From a virus, in IMG/VR virus record IMGVR_UViG_3300021976_000040, positions 1 through 38,332 of that record: a DNA stretch of 38,332 nt; one strand, given 5' to 3'. Of this stretch, positions 37,191 to 38,332 are shown piece after piece. Both the position numbers and the translations under genes were made by a program. Each line of letters starts with the position of its first letter. Positions within the stretch are counted from its first letter, which is position 1. Below the pieces are notes generated by a model, which saw only the letters and a program-made list of their open reading frames with translations, searched no databases and was not told the DNA's origin.

Positions 37191-37466
37191 TCACGCGTCA
37201 GCCTCCGGCTTCCCGGTGTCGTATGGGTCGCAAGCGCAGTCCTTACGTAAGTGCTTGCCGCCGTAATCGCACATTGACGACTCGACCGCATTGCGCAATA
37301 TGCCCTTAACCCGGCGCGATGTTTCGGATGGGTTACGGCCATCTTCTTTTGCACGCTCCAGAATTTCCTCATCGGAGGCCGCGAGAATATCGTCTCCAAG
37401 GGAGTCCAAAAGCGTGTCCCAGCCAGTCTTTGGCTCTTTGATATAGGGATGCTTTCTGATGCACAT
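37191..37466 (-). CDS. Acidic small protein, 91 aa
   Basis: ATG 37466 is preceded by GGAGGG, a strong ribosome-binding site. Central WDTLLDSLGDDILAASDEEI then LERAKEDGRNPSETSRRVKG is a charged helix typical of small prophage regulator/antitoxin-like proteins; C-terminus has CDYGGKH and CACDPYD with several cysteines. A TATATA hexamer lies upstream at about 37494-37499. I do not recognise a named family. It may be expressed separately from the 38158 run. Confidence 0.65.
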   Translation of the reverse strand: MCIRKHPYIKEPKTGWDTLLDSLGDDILAASDEEILERAKEDGRNPSETSRRVKGILRNAVESSMCDYGGKHLRKDCACDPYDTGKPEADA

Positions 37467-37563
37467 TTAACCCTCCACCTCAACTGTACTCACGTATATA
37501 ATTCCCTTATAAAAAACATGGGGGTGGGGTCTGCACTCTCACCAGATTGAGCGCAAGCGCAGA

Positions 37564-37785
37564 CTAAACCATGCGACCCTTCACCCTCGCCTTCTTCACC
37601 CTCCGCCAAGCCTTGTTCTTCCCATCGCCCATCTGCGCGCCGTGCTTTGCGGCGTCGCTGAGGCCGGGCGCGGCCATCGCGGCGCGGCATGCCTCGATCT
37701 CGGCGCGGCATCGCTCGATGCGTGTGGCTCGGTCGTCTAATCGAGTTTGATGTGCGCCTTGATTTTGAATATCTGCTCCGACCAC
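37564..37785 (-). CDS. Basic helical small protein, 73 aa
   Basis: GTG 37785 overlaps the upstream gene by 49 nt. The sequence RLDDRATRIERCRAEIEACR then AAMAAPGLSDAAKHGAQMGD is a helix with regular Cys/Glu/Arg spacing, followed by a very basic tail (AWRRVKKARVKGRMV). Nucleic-acid binding is possible. A downstream start near residue 36 cannot be excluded. Confidence 0.5.
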   Translation of the reverse strand: MVGADIQNQGAHQTRLDDRATRIERCRAEIEACRAAMAAPGLSDAAKHGAQMGDGKNKAWRRVKKARVKGRMV

Positions 37786-37943
37786 TTCACCAGGTCCGAC
37801 TGGATGAGTTCCAGGGTTCGCTCGATCTTGTCCAGCCGCTTGTTATTGGCGCTGAACGCAAAGATCGCGCCGCCCAACACGCAGATCGCGGATATCACCA
37901 CGCCGGACGCCGCGATAATCGCGATTAAAACGTTGTCGCTCAT
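37737..37943 (-). CDS. Single-span membrane protein, 68 aa
   Basis: ATG 37943 overlaps the upstream stop (ATGA). Residues 5-30 form one transmembrane span (VLIAIIAASGVVISAICVLG GAIF), followed by a heptad-like helix (NKRLDKIERTLELIQSDLVK). Size and topology resemble class III holins or small phage superinfection-exclusion proteins; either is inference. Minus strand, away from the endolysin. Confidence 0.65.
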   Translation of the reverse strand: MSDNVLIAIIAASGVVISAICVLGGAIFAFSANNKRLDKIERTLELIQSDLVKWSEQIFKIKAHIKLD

Positions 37944-38158
37944 TTCTTCTTCCCCGTTGTAACTCCCGCCTTCTTCTTCTTCCGTTCCTCATCCCATCGC
38001 GCCGCGGCCGCCTTCTTGGCGCTGGCTGTTCTCTGCGCCGGCGTCGTCGCCGTCGATCGCGCCTCGTTCATCATGAGCGCGTGAGTGGTCTTCTCCTCCT
38101 CCGTTTTTCCCTTCCATCGTTTCTTCCCTAGCTGCACTGCTGCGCGATCTTTTGCCAT
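37940..38158 (-). CDS. Lysine-rich small protein, 72 aa
   Basis: ATG 38158; TATAAT 10 nt upstream. Very basic at both ends (GKKRWKGKTEEEKTTHALMM; RKKKKAGVTTGKKK) with AARWDEERKK. The A-K-K-A-A-A-A-R-W element is frequent in small DNA-associated phage proteins. First gene of a three-gene minus run divergent from the early plus block. Probable nucleic-acid binding, unproven. Confidence 0.6.
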   Translation of the reverse strand: MAKDRAAVQLGKKRWKGKTEEEKTTHALMMNEARSTATTPAQRTASAKKAAAARWDEERKKKKAGVTTGKKK

Positions 38159-38168
38159 CGTTGCAAGT

Positions 38169-38174
38169 ATTATA
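38169..38174 (-). promoter_or_regulatory. -10 element for minus run at 38158
   Basis: Perfect TATAAT on the minus strand, 10 nt before ATG 38158, leaving a leader of only a few nucleotides. No consensus -35 at 17 bp. It lies in the divergent region next to the terminal repeat. Confidence 0.5.
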
Positions 38175-38204
38175 GCGTCTTAGCGGTTTTTCGCTACTAT
38201 CGCG

Positions 38205-38330
38205 TTTTTCCTGCGCTTTCTGCTTGCGCTTCGTACCGCTAGGGCGCATACTTAGTAAGTACTCAAGTCGTGGCGGACGTTAAAACGCGGGAGCTTACTA
38301 AGTGAACAAACTACTAACACTGGCGCGGAA
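38205..38330. repeat. Right copy of 126-bp terminal direct repeat
   Basis: Exact copy of bases 1-126. Joining the two copies makes the gene at 98-250 continuous with the region downstream of 38158, giving a divergent intergenic region of about 143 bp between a minus-strand run ending at 38158 and the plus-strand early block. Confidence 0.95.
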
Positions 38331-38332
38331 AG

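Overview
This window looks like an essentially complete genome of a temperate, tailed, P22-like phage (short-tailed podovirus architecture) infecting an unidentified bacterium with a GC-rich genome (I judge well over 55% GC by eye; not computed). The first 126 bases recur exactly at the end (38205-38330), so the molecule is a closed circle or terminally redundant, of about 38.2 kb. The assignment to the P22 group rests on gene order: small terminase, terminase ATPase and nuclease, portal, endolysin, scaffold, coat, gp4-like adaptors, gp10-like hub, gp14-like acetyltransferase fold, then gp7-, gp20- and gp16-like ejection proteins, all on the plus strand from about 14.1 to 36.0 kb.

Layout. 98-2299 (+): a compact early block ending in a RecB/Cas4-type PD-(D/E)XK nuclease with four candidate Fe-S cysteines, then a coiled-coil gene, each followed by a hairpin terminator. 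2453-3064 (+): a catalytic-domain-only tyrosine recombinase. 3304-4288 (+) and 4285-5929 (-): two converging runs of very small genes; the minus run starts with a protein carrying two helix-turn-helix modules. 6103-6311 (+) and 6308-8287 (-): more small genes and a 396-residue probable replication or DNA-binding protein. 8288-8983: the longest gene-poor stretch. 8984-11042 (+): small zinc-ribbon, DUF7694-like and membrane proteins. 11007-12106: genes alternating strand, built partly from a duplicated 82-bp module. 12254 onward: the late transcription unit.

How it fits together. The late unit opens with a NusG/RfaH-like elongation factor, a plausible late antiterminator, followed by a ParB-methyltransferase, packaging, head, tail-hub and ejection genes. 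Embedded between the packaging genes is a membrane-anchored coiled-coil protein ending in a histidine phosphotransfer (HPt) domain, which is very unusual for a phage. Minus-strand single genes and a BrnT/BrnA toxin-antitoxin pair interrupt the late unit like morons. A 33-nt dyad element occurs near the start of three transcription units and may tie their control together.

Other striking points: the terminase large subunit is split into two genes at the ATPase/nuclease boundary; the gp4 adaptor is tandemly duplicated; a C-terminal fibre-like domain occurs in two paralogues flanking the gp10-like gene, while no full tailspike is recognisable; the last 60 codons of the coat gene have foreign codon usage; and a small ORF with a strong ribosome-binding site is nested out of frame inside the largest ejection-protein gene. 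No polymerase, helicase, tRNA or CRISPR array was recognised.
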